The translations under genes and the position numbers were made by a program. Under the pieces are notes generated by a model, which searched no databases, was not told the origin of the DNA, and saw only the letters and a program-made list of their open reading frames with translations. A stretch of DNA of 6,269 bases. Origin: Lentimicrobiaceae bacterium. Lineage in GTDB: Bacteria > Bacteroidota > Bacteroidia > Bacteroidales > JAGONC01. This document shows, in pieces, positions 1 to 5,057 of the stretch. How positions within the stretch are numbered: the first letter of the stretch is position 1; each line of letters opens with the position of its first letter. The stretch spans positions 1 to 6,269 of the forward strand of contig JAUXII010000061.1 in assembly GCA_030621075.1 (NCBI GenBank), read 5' to 3'.

Positions 1-51
1 CAGGGCTGAGGTTACAGTGGTCCGTTTGTACCAGCGATCATTATCTTTCAT
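1..51 (-). CDS. possible 5' end of an unidentified gene running off the window
   Basis: Reading the minus strand from the ATG at 51 gives 17 uninterrupted codons to the window edge, MKDNDRWYKRTTVTSAL. The peptide starts with charged residues (K, D, R) and turns towards small and hydrophobic ones, as the start of a membrane-anchored or exported protein might, but the hydrophobic core is not in view. Support is indirect: an exact TAnnTTTG box lies 45 bases upstream (97-104), and the next upstream ATG in this strand is followed at once by a stop. No Shine-Dalgarno sequence is visible, which is common in Bacteroidota. It would be divergent from ldcA. The product cannot be named from 17 residues, and the reading frame could be chance. 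Confidence 0.35.
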   Translation of the reverse strand, partial: MKDNDRWYKRTTVTSAL

Positions 52-96
52 ACTCTTTGATGGTTATATCATTGTAATCCTTGAAAAAATTCCGGA

Positions 97-104
97 CAAA
101 GTTA
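97..104 (-). promoter_or_regulatory. putative -7 promoter box (TAACTTTG) for the leftward partial gene
   Basis: The minus strand reads TAACTTTG, an exact match to the Bacteroidota sigma-ABfr -7 consensus TAnnTTTG. It would place a transcription start about 40 bases before the ATG at 51. The only TTTG upstream is 14 bases away, shorter than the usual spacer of about 19, so the -33 element is not convincing. Confidence 0.35.
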
Positions 105-138
105 AAAAATGTGTGGTACAAATCGGGAGTTTAGGGGG

Positions 139-247
139 TTTTTTACCACGAAGTCGCACAAAGTACCACACAAAGGTATCACAAAGAAAAAATTTGATTC
201 TTCGTGTGACTTTGTGCTATCCTTAGTGTTCCTTCGTGGTTAAAAAA
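139..247. repeat. symmetrical inverted repeat of CACRAAG heptamers, hairpin-forming
   Basis: The left arm carries four heptamers: CACGAAG at 147-153, then CACAAAG at 157-163, 169-175 and 180-186. The right arm carries the reverse complements: CTTCGTG at 200-206, CTTTGTG at 210-216, CTTAGTG at 222-228 and CTTCGTG at 232-238. Spacings are 10, 12, 11 on the left and 10, 12, 10 on the right, so all four pairs share one centre near 192-193. The outer and third pairs match perfectly and the other two differ at one base. Outside them TTTTTT-ACC (139-147) faces GGTT-AAAAAA (238-247). The block lies in the divergent region between the leftward partial gene and ldcA. It looks like a dispersed intergenic element rather than a gene, and the open frame crossing it reads like chance. 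Confidence 0.75.
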
Positions 248-258
248 GAAATTGAACC

Positions 259-287
259 TTTGATTTGCATAAATAGTTGTAATTTCG
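259..287 (+). promoter_or_regulatory. weak candidate promoter for ldcA
   Basis: TTTG at 259-262 is followed after 17 bases by TAATTTCG at 280-287, one mismatch from TAnnTTTG. A start near 294 would leave a leader of about 28 bases before the ldcA ATG at 322. The spacer is at the short end of the usual range, so the call is tentative. Confidence 0.3.
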
Positions 288-321
288 TTTCAGCAGATTA
301 TGCAACCTCAACACGAAAAAA

Positions 322-1230
322 ATGATAACACCTAACTATTTAAAAAAAGAGGATAAAGTCGCCATTATCGCCACAGCACGTAAAATATCCAGGAAAGAGG
401 TTGAGCCCGCCATAAAAACCCTCGAATCGTGGGGCTTGTCGGTTGTGTTAGGCAAAAACCTGTATAAGTCATTCAATCAGTTTGCCGGAACAGACGAAGA
501 GCGTGCTTTCGACCTGCAAAAAGCGTTGGACGATGATTCTGTCAAAGCCATCATCTGCGCCAGGGGCGGATATGGGTCTGTCAGGATTATCGATAAGATT
601 GACTTTTCTCATTTCATCAAAAACCCTAAATGGATAGTAGGCTATAGCGATATTACAGCTTTGCATTCATATATTCAAACTCATTTTGGTATTGAAACGC
701 TTCATGCCACCATGGCTATTAACTTTGGTGACAAAAAAATGTCGGCTGAAACATTTGAGTCGCTAAAAAAAGCCTTGTTTGGAGAACCTCTTTCATATCA
801 CCTGGATGCATCCCCTTTGTCAAAAAAAGGGACAACATCAGGCATTCTGATTGGAGGTAATCTCTCCATATTATACAGCCTGGCAGGAACGCCCTTTGAT
901 ATCGCGACCAGTAAAAACATTCTTTTGCTGGAAGACCTCGATGAATACCTGTACCATATTGACCGTATGATGATGAATTTGAAGCACAGTGGTAAACTGA
1001 GCAATCTCGCAGGGCTGATTATTGGAGGAATGACAGAGATGAACGACAACACCGTTCCTTTTGGAATAACGGCCAACGAAATTATTGCTGAAACAGTTAC
1101 GGATTATAATTATCCTGTTTGTTATCGTTTTCCCTCCGGACATTCCAACGACAACCGGGCATTGATACTGGGGCGAAATATAGAACTACACATCGGCGAT
1201 ACAGTGGAGGTGATTTTTGATTCCCACTAA
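322..1230 (+). CDS. ldcA: murein LD-carboxypeptidase (peptidase family S66)
   Basis: A cytoplasmic serine peptidase of 302 residues, the usual length for the family. Members cleave the terminal D-alanine from L,D-linked murein tetrapeptides during peptidoglycan recycling. The N-terminal half has the RGGYG motif (81-85) and the nucleophile elbow GYSD, with the likely catalytic Ser at 109. The C-terminal half has LLLEDLDEYLYHIDR, where Glu204 fits the catalytic glutamate, and PSGHSNDNRALILG, where His274 completes the Ser-Glu-His triad. GGNLS (178-182) is another family signature. No signal peptide is seen, which agrees with a cytosolic role. The start at 322 is kept because the protein then opens with the typical MITPNYLKKEDKVAIIATA strand. 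The next gene begins 96 bases later, and a weak hairpin follows the stop. All catalytic residues appear intact. Confidence 0.93.
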   Translation: MITPNYLKKEDKVAIIATARKISRKEVEPAIKTLESWGLSVVLGKNLYKSFNQFAGTDEERAFDLQKALDDDSVKAIICARGGYGSVRIIDKIDFSHFIKNPKWIVGYSDITALHSYIQTHFGIETLHATMAINFGDKKMSAETFESLKKALFGEPLSYHLDASPLSKKGTTSGILIGGNLSILYSLAGTPFDIATSKNILLLEDLDEYLYHIDRMMMNLKHSGKLSNLAGLIIGGMTEMNDNTVPFGITANEIIAETVTDYNYPVCYRFPSGHSNDNRALILGRNIELHIGDTVEVIFDSH

Positions 1231-1235
1231 TAATC

Positions 1236-1265
1236 AAATCTCAATACTCAAAATAATTGAGATTT
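1236..1265 (+). terminator. AT-rich hairpin just after ldcA, possible weak terminator
   Basis: AAATCTCAAT (1236-1245) and ATTGAGATTT (1256-1265) are perfect 10-bp inverted arms around a 10-base loop, starting 5 bases after the ldcA stop. Only two pairs are G:C and no T-run follows, so it is a poor intrinsic terminator. It may instead be an mRNA 3'-end structure or a binding site upstream of yraN. Confidence 0.35.
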
Positions 1266-1326
1266 ATACCAATTTCAGGGTCACATTCTCGCAAAAAACA
1301 GATTAACAGGAAAAAATCACTTACTG

Positions 1327-1689
1327 ATGGCCGAACATAATGAATTAGGGAAACAAGGAGAAGAGATAGCCACAAAATACTTACGGTCGAAAGGGTTTGT
1401 GGTGCTTGAAAGGAACTGGCGGTTTGGAAGGAATGAGGTAGACATCATTGCCAGCGATAACACCTTTTTAGTAATTGTGGAAGTTAAAACACGCTCCTCT
1501 GCTGCTTTTGGCGAACCGGAAATCTTCGTTACGCGGCAGAAACAAAAATTCCTGATCAGGGCAACCAATGTTTATATCAACTGGAAAAATATAGACCTTG
1601 AAACACGTTTCGATATTGTTGCCATAACCATAACCAATGGCAAGGCAAAAGTAAAACACATCAGGGATGCATTTTATCCTACATTGTGA
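1327..1689 (+). CDS. yraN: YraN/UPF0102 family protein, PD-(D/E)XK nuclease-like fold
   Basis: A small protein of 120 residues, normal for UPF0102. The family has the restriction-endonuclease-like core of Holliday-junction resolvases, but its cellular role is not established. Visible core elements are the N-terminal helix with GKQGEEIATKYL (8-19), the strand GRNEVDIIA (34-42) with Asp39 as the likely metal ligand, and VEVKTR (51-56) supplying the E-x-K pair Glu52 and Lys54. RFDIVAI (94-100) is the usual later strand. The chosen start gives MAEHNELGKQGEE, where the family alignment begins. AGG about a dozen bases upstream is at best a weak ribosome site. No TAnnTTTG box is seen between ldcA and this gene, so read-through from ldcA is possible. 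It converges on the stress-protein gene with 44 bases between stops. Confidence 0.9.
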   Translation: MAEHNELGKQGEEIATKYLRSKGFVVLERNWRFGRNEVDIIASDNTFLVIVEVKTRSSAAFGEPEIFVTRQKQKFLIRATNVYINWKNIDLETRFDIVAITITNGKAKVKHIRDAFYPTL

Positions 1690-1733
1690 TAATTACCAGA
1701 AAAAGCTTGAATAATATACAATTCATTCAACTG

Positions 1734-2849
1734 TTAATCATGAAATACCAGTATAGGAATAGTTGATTTCTCAAAGATTTTTTTGGTTATGCTGGGGTTC
1801 AGCATCCTGGCAATAATATTTCGTTTATGTGTGGTCATAGAAAGAAGTCCAATATCATGATGCTCAATGAACAGATCCATGCTATCCATTATATCGATAC
1901 TTTCTACCAGGTCGCATTCCACTTTATAATCCTGGTAGGCATCATTAATAATATCTTTCAGGCCTTCTAAGTACAGTTCTCCCCATGGTTCCGGGTGTTC
2001 TGTTTCGAAATGCACACAGAAAATTTTCATGTCAAACGGTGCCACAATACTCATCAGTTTTTTTAAAGAGGATGGATCGGAGTCGTCAAAATCAGTAGCA
2101 TACAAAATGTTACTAATATCTTTCATGTTTGAATAGGTGAATTCAGAGGGGATTGCCAATACTGGAACATCACAATTCTTTATGATTTTTGCAGTAACGC
2201 TGCCTACAATGTCATTGATTTTTTCTCCTTTTCCTTTCGTACCCAAAACAACGAGTCCCGGCATGTATTTTCTACTCAAGGTCAGGATCTCATCGGCAAT
2301 TATTCCGCTGGTCATGGAATAATTTACTTTTACCCCTTTTATCTTTTTTTGTTTGATCTGATCCTTCAGGGTTTGAGCCTGACTTTTTAAGGCTTCTTCC
2401 GCATATGACTCAACCTCTTTGAAGTATTCCTCAAGTTTTGCCTGGTAGGCATAGATATCATCGTAAAACTGAATATCAACTGCCGGGTTAAAATAAACAT
2501 GAAATAAATGTATATCCGCTTTTAATTTTTCAGCAAAGTCCAGTGCAAAAAGGCAGGCATTTTTTGAGTGCTCAGAGAAGTCAACCGGAACTAGAATTTT
2601 TTTGATCTGTGAAGTTTTTTTTCGAGGGTTAACAACTTTATCTAACCGTTTTTTAATATCATCAAGTATCTGCAAGGCGTGATCTGCATCGTTATTGCTA
2701 ATCCAAACCTCCACTCCACTGCCAATGTCAGGTTGTATCAGGTTTATATTCTTCAAAAAACATTCAATACCAGCTAATTCCAGATCGCTTTTAAATAAAA
2801 TAGCTTCTGTGTATTTTAAGGTAACAATTTTGATTATCTCTTTTTTCAT
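1734..2849 (-). CDS. DUF2007 domain fused to tandem universal stress protein domains
   Basis: A 371-residue soluble protein in three parts. Residues 1-70 resemble DUF2007, the 'putative prokaryotic signal-transducing' domain, with the typical LELAGIECFLKN and GVEVWISNNDADHALQILDDI segments. Residues 82-234 are a complete UspA domain: KKILVPVDFSEHS at the start with Asp90, and GTKGKGEKINDIVGS, where Gly203, Gly206, Gly216 and Ser217 fit the G-x2-G-x9-G-S ATP-binding motif. Residues 245-371 are a second UspA domain (NILYATDFDD, Asp253), but the matching positions are Thr339, Lys342 and Pro352, so it probably does not bind ATP in the usual way. No signal peptide or membrane segment is present. 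The family acts in stress survival through nucleotide binding and dimerisation. The gene is divergent from rluB with a 101-base gap and is likely a single unit. The USP calls are secure; the DUF2007 call is by pattern only. Confidence 0.88.
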   Translation of the reverse strand: MKKEIIKIVTLKYTEAILFKSDLELAGIECFLKNINLIQPDIGSGVEVWISNNDADHALQILDDIKKRLDKVVNPRKKTSQIKKILVPVDFSEHSKNACLFALDFAEKLKADIHLFHVYFNPAVDIQFYDDIYAYQAKLEEYFKEVESYAEEALKSQAQTLKDQIKQKKIKGVKVNYSMTSGIIADEILTLSRKYMPGLVVLGTKGKGEKINDIVGSVTAKIIKNCDVPVLAIPSEFTYSNMKDISNILYATDFDDSDPSSLKKLMSIVAPFDMKIFCVHFETEHPEPWGELYLEGLKDIINDAYQDYKVECDLVESIDIMDSMDLFIEHHDIGLLSMTTHKRNIIARMLNPSITKKIFEKSTIPILVFHD

Positions 2850-2871
2850 GATTTTATATTTTAGAATATTG

Positions 2872-2902
2872 TAAAATTAGTTAATCTGACGAAATAATAC
2901 AA
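2872..2902 (-). promoter_or_regulatory. weak candidate promoter for the DUF2007-USP gene
   Basis: On the minus strand TTG (2900-2902) is followed after 20 bases by TAATTTTA (2872-2879), one mismatch from TAnnTTTG. It lies 22 bases before the ATG at 2849, leaving a short AT-rich leader with no Shine-Dalgarno sequence. Confidence 0.25.
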
Positions 2903-2923
2903 GTGAAAGGGTGTTAATATTTT

Positions 2924-2931
2924 TACCTTTG
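2924..2931 (+). promoter_or_regulatory. putative -7 promoter box (TACCTTTG) for rluB
   Basis: TACCTTTG matches the Bacteroidota -7 consensus exactly and ends 19 bases before the rluB ATG, so the leader would be only about a dozen bases. No clear TTG -33 element is seen about 19 bases upstream. The same intergenic region must also serve the divergent stress-protein gene. Confidence 0.45.
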
Positions 2932-2950
2932 CAGCAATATTTTTAATACG

Positions 2951-3733
2951 ATGGAAAAAGACAAACGACGTAAAACCGGCAATCCCCGAAAAACCAACCC
3001 AAAAAAACCAGGGGAAGAACTTATACGGCTTAATAAATATATCGCCAATGCTGGTATTTGCAGCCGGCGTGAAGCTGATAATCTGATAACCACAGGTGTA
3101 ATAAGGGTTAATGGTAAAGTTGTTACCGAGTTGGGCACAAAGATTTCAAGAAAAGATAAAGTGCAATACGGGGACGAACTTATCAGGCCGGAAAAGAATG
3201 TTTATGTTTTACTGAATAAGCCAAAGGGTTATATCACTACTGTTGATGACCCATACCATCGTAACACGGTTATGACACTTATCGGGGGTGCTGCAAAAGA
3301 GAGGATCTATCCGGTAGGACGACTGGACCGTAACACTACCGGACTTTTATTATTCACCAACGATGGGGAACTGACCACAAAACTTACTCATCCAAGCCAC
3401 AAAATAGAAAAGATTTACCATATAACACTCAACCGGAACCTAAGCAAACCAGACATGGAAAAAATTGCCAGGGGAATAACCCTGGAAGATGGGTTAATTA
3501 CGGTTGATGAGATTGCATATGTTGAAGGAAAGGGGAAAAGAGAAATTGGCATTCGACTTCACTCCGGTAAAAACCGTATTATCCGCAGGATGTTTGAATC
3601 ACTGGGATATAAAGTGGTAAAATTAGATCGTGTAATCTTTGCCGGGCTCACAAAAAAAGAGATCCCCCGTGGGAAATGGCGACATCTAAAAGAAAAAGAG
3701 ATCGACAGGCTAAGGATGCTTCGAAAAAAATAA
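2951..3733 (+). CDS. rluB: rRNA pseudouridine synthase, RsuA/RluB/RluE/RluF family
   Basis: A 260-residue enzyme that isomerises a specific uridine in ribosomal RNA to pseudouridine. A basic tail (1-20, rich in Lys and Arg) precedes an S4 RNA-binding domain at about 24-70 (IRLNKYIANAGICSRREADNLI, then GVIRVNGKVV). The catalytic domain holds VYVLLNKPKGY (84-94), then GRLDRNTTGLLLFTNDG (123-139), where Asp126 is the catalytic aspartate. SGKNRIIRRMFESLGY (205-220) is the family's second signature. The S4 domain argues against RluE, which lacks one. RluB (23S rRNA, near position 2605 in E. coli numbering) is the usual assignment in this phylum, but RsuA or RluF specificity cannot be excluded from sequence alone. 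The gene ends 12 bases from the end of convergent udk, with no terminator hairpin between them. Confidence 0.9.
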   Translation: MEKDKRRKTGNPRKTNPKKPGEELIRLNKYIANAGICSRREADNLITTGVIRVNGKVVTELGTKISRKDKVQYGDELIRPEKNVYVLLNKPKGYITTVDDPYHRNTVMTLIGGAAKERIYPVGRLDRNTTGLLLFTNDGELTTKLTHPSHKIEKIYHITLNRNLSKPDMEKIARGITLEDGLITVDEIAYVEGKGKREIGIRLHSGKNRIIRRMFESLGYKVVKLDRVIFAGLTKKEIPRGKWRHLKEKEIDRLRMLRKK

Positions 3734-3745
3734 GCCGGAAATATT

Positions 3746-4360
3746 TTATCCCTCATCCAGTTTCATCCTGATCCTGGAGGTAAGAACATCAATAGCTACA
3801 TGATTGGTGCCTCCCTGAGGAATTATAATATCAGCATACCTTTTTGTTGGCTCAATAAACTGAAGATGCATTGGTTTCACAAAACTTTCATAGTGCATTA
3901 AAACATCTTTATACGACCGGCCCCGCTCCACAACATCCCTCCTGATAATCCGGATCAGCCGGTCATCGTCATCAGCATCAACATAAATTTTAATGTCAAG
4001 ACGTTTTCTTAGCCTGGGATTGGTCAAAATGAGTATCCCCTCAACGATAATCACTTTTCTGGACTCAACAGGTATTGTTTCTTTTGCCCTGGCACACGTA
4101 AGATAGGAATAAATTGGCATATCAATCGTAAGGCTATTATTGAGTTGATCAAGTTGCTTAATGAGCAAACGAAATTCAATAGAAGAGGGGTGGTCAAAAT
4201 TGATCATTTTCCGTTTATCAGAAGTAAAATGCCCCTGGTCTTTATAATAGGCATCCTGCGGAATTACCGTTACCGAATTCTTCGGTAATAATTCAATGAT
4301 CTTTCTGACTACAGTCGATTTACCCGATCCTGATCCCCCGGCAATACCAATGATAAGCAT
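3746..4360 (-). CDS. udk: uridine kinase (uridine/cytidine kinase family)
   Basis: A 204-residue cytosolic P-loop kinase that phosphorylates uridine, and usually cytidine, to the monophosphate in pyrimidine salvage. The Walker A motif is GGSGSGKST (8-16), with Lys14 and Ser15 for phosphate and Mg2+. PQDAYYKD (34-41) holds the family's catalytic-type Asp36. NFDHPSSIEF (54-63) is the nucleoside-side signature. VIIVEGILIL (103-112) is the Walker B-like strand. The lid region is RDVVERGRS (141-149), followed by KPMHLQFIEPTKRYADIIIPQGG (162-184). The base-recognition loop reads PIYSYLTCAR, with Cys89 where E. coli and human enzymes have His. Length and all catalytic motifs are normal. It lies 48 bases downstream of mce on the same strand and has its own possible -7 box in that gap. 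Confidence 0.93.
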   Translation of the reverse strand: MLIIGIAGGSGSGKSTVVRKIIELLPKNSVTVIPQDAYYKDQGHFTSDKRKMINFDHPSSIEFRLLIKQLDQLNNSLTIDMPIYSYLTCARAKETIPVESRKVIIVEGILILTNPRLRKRLDIKIYVDADDDDRLIRIIRRDVVERGRSYKDVLMHYESFVKPMHLQFIEPTKRYADIIIPQGGTNHVAIDVLTSRIRMKLDEG

Positions 4361-4390
4361 AAAATGTTATAATTAAATGGTTTCTGCAGG

Positions 4391-4398
4391 CAAAGATA
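4391..4398 (-). promoter_or_regulatory. putative -7 promoter box (TATCTTTG) for udk
   Basis: The minus strand reads TATCTTTG, an exact TAnnTTTG match, 30 bases before the udk ATG at 4360 and just after the mce stop codon. It suggests udk can be transcribed on its own as well as from mce. No TTG is found at the usual -33 distance. Confidence 0.4.
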
Positions 4399-4408
4399 AA
4401 AAAAATAT

Positions 4409-4819
4409 TCAGGTAACTTTCTTCTCGCACAGCTCTATTAACACACCATGGGTTGATCTTGGATGCAAAAAGCCGATATCTAATCCTTCAGCCCCTTTTC
4501 GAGAGGTTTTATCAACCAGATGGATCCCCTTTTTTTCTGCTTCTTTGAGATTTTCATTAATGTTCTTTACGGAAAAAGCAATATGGTGTAACCCTTCACC
4601 TTTTTTTTCTATGAATTTACCAATTGGCCCTTCCCGGTCAGTTGATTCCAGCAATTCAATTTTTGTTTGCCCGGCCATAAAAAAGGCTGTCCTGACTTTC
4701 TGCTCTTCAACCTCTTCGATGGCATAGCATTTAAGCCCCAGGACATTTTCATAAAAGGGTATGCTCTCCTCCAGGCTCTTGACAGCGATACCAATGTGTT
4801 CAATATGAGAAGGTTTCAT
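4409..4819 (-). CDS. mce: methylmalonyl-CoA epimerase (VOC superfamily)
   Basis: A 136-residue metalloenzyme that interconverts the R and S epimers of methylmalonyl-CoA, linking methylmalonyl-CoA mutase to carboxylase or decarboxylase steps in propionate and succinate metabolism. Two betaalphabeta-betabetabeta vicinal-oxygen-chelate modules are visible: EHIGIAVKSLEESIPFYENVLGLK (7-30) opens the first and GLHHIAFSVKNINENLKEAEKKGI (76-99) the second. Likely metal ligands are His8, Glu55 in KIELLES, His79 and Glu129 in VLIELCE. FLHPRSTHGVLIEL (117-130) closely resembles the C-terminal signature of the human and bacterial epimerases. Length is typical and no residue is obviously missing. The carboxylase and mutase partners are not in the window. 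Upstream lies an exact -7 box and a 21-bp tandem repeat that may control it. A generic glyoxalase-type role is less likely given the signature. Confidence 0.92.
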   Translation of the reverse strand: MKPSHIEHIGIAVKSLEESIPFYENVLGLKCYAIEEVEEQKVRTAFFMAGQTKIELLESTDREGPIGKFIEKKGEGLHHIAFSVKNINENLKEAEKKGIHLVDKTSRKGAEGLDIGFLHPRSTHGVLIELCEKKVT

Positions 4820-4847
4820 TATTTTAGGAAGTTTGTGTTTGAAATCA

Positions 4848-4855
4848 CAAAGGTA
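4848..4855 (-). promoter_or_regulatory. putative -7 promoter box (TACCTTTG) for mce
   Basis: The minus strand reads TACCTTTG, an exact TAnnTTTG match, ending 28 bases before the mce ATG at 4819. A TTTG lies 23 bases further upstream, at the long end of the allowed spacer, inside the tandem repeat. Confidence 0.5.
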
Positions 4856-4858
4856 GTA

Positions 4859-4900
4859 AAAGGATACCTGATATTTGACAAAGGATACCTGATATTTGAT
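4859..4900. repeat. tandem 21-bp direct repeat upstream of the mce promoter
   Basis: The 20-base unit AAAGGATACCTGATATTTGA occurs at 4859-4878 and again, without mismatch, at 4880-4899. With the one following base (C then T) the period is exactly 21. On the mce strand the repeats begin 3 bases upstream of the -7 box and run to about position -60, where activator or repressor sites sit. A 21-bp period is two DNA turns, so a protein bound to both copies would lie on one face of the helix. The same period keeps a plus-strand frame (KGYLIFD twice), but that frame is mostly antisense to mce and is not thought to be a gene. Confidence 0.85.
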
Positions 4901-4911
4901 TTGTTGACGAC

Positions 4912-4925
4912 CCGCCTATAGGCGG
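4912..4925. repeat. perfect 14-bp palindrome CCGCCTATAGGCGG
   Basis: CCGCC and GGCGG arms flank a self-complementary TATA, making a 14-bp perfect palindrome in an AT-rich setting. It lies 12 bases beyond the tandem repeat, between mce and the oxidoreductase. It could be a symmetrical protein-binding site or part of a dispersed intergenic repeat. No T-run follows in either direction, so it is unlikely to be an intrinsic terminator. Confidence 0.7.
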
Positions 4926-4984
4926 ATTCAAAGTTCTGAACGATAATATAAGTACAACAGCATCAATCGCATGCAAATAGAATT

Positions 4985-5057
4985 GTCTAACGATAAAGCT
5001 CACCAGCTCCAATAAAGTGCAACGGAATTGCCGGCCGGTGGAAGCCCCTTGTTAGCT
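4985..5057 (-). other. integron attC-like hairpin overlapping the oxidoreductase stop codon
   Basis: Read on the minus strand, an R''-like AGCTAAC (5051-5057), which contains the TAA stop of the upstream gene, faces a core GTTAGAC (4985-4991) that fits GTTRRRY fully. Pairing is layered as in attC sites. CTAAC pairs with GTTAG (R box). A 5- and 6-base spacer is unpaired (5046-5050 and 4992-4997). AGC at 5043-5045 pairs with GCT at 4998-5000 (L box). Two bases are extrahelical (5041-5042). GCCGGTG at 5034-5040 pairs with CACCAGC at 5001-5007 with one mismatch. CAAT at 5010-5013 pairs with ATTG at 5027-5030 around a 13-base loop. The 73-bp length is in the attC range. The R'' box departs from RYYYAAC at one position and no integrase gene is in view, so a relic or an unrelated hairpin is possible. 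Confidence 0.45.

Noticed and set aside
17..226. 69-residue plus-strand reading frame at the left edge
   Set aside because: Its second half translates the heptamer inverted repeat, it has no recognisable family pattern, and it overlaps a more plausible minus-strand start.
139..247. CRISPR array, suggested by repeated heptamers
   Set aside because: Units are 7 bases with 3-5 base gaps and are arranged as an inverted repeat; there are no spacers of normal size and no cas genes.
1707..1730. TTGAAT/ATTCAA inverted repeat between yraN and the USP gene as a bidirectional terminator
   Set aside because: Six-base arms with one G:C pair and a 12-base loop are too weak; such matches are expected by chance in AT-rich DNA.
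3734..3745. terminator between convergent rluB and udk
   Set aside because: Only 12 bases separate the stop codons and no inverted repeat is visible there.
4377..4727. 116-residue plus-strand frame opposite mce
   Set aside because: It is a shadow of the well-supported epimerase gene and contains no domain pattern.
4667..4921. 84-residue plus-strand frame ending in a repeated KGYLIFD peptide
   Set aside because: Most of it is antisense to mce, and the peptide repeat is only the 21-bp DNA repeat read in frame.
4985..5057. reading the 73-bp hairpin as a rho-independent terminator of the oxidoreductase
   Set aside because: The stem is interrupted by an unpaired spacer and bulges, has a long loop, and no T-run follows on the minus strand.
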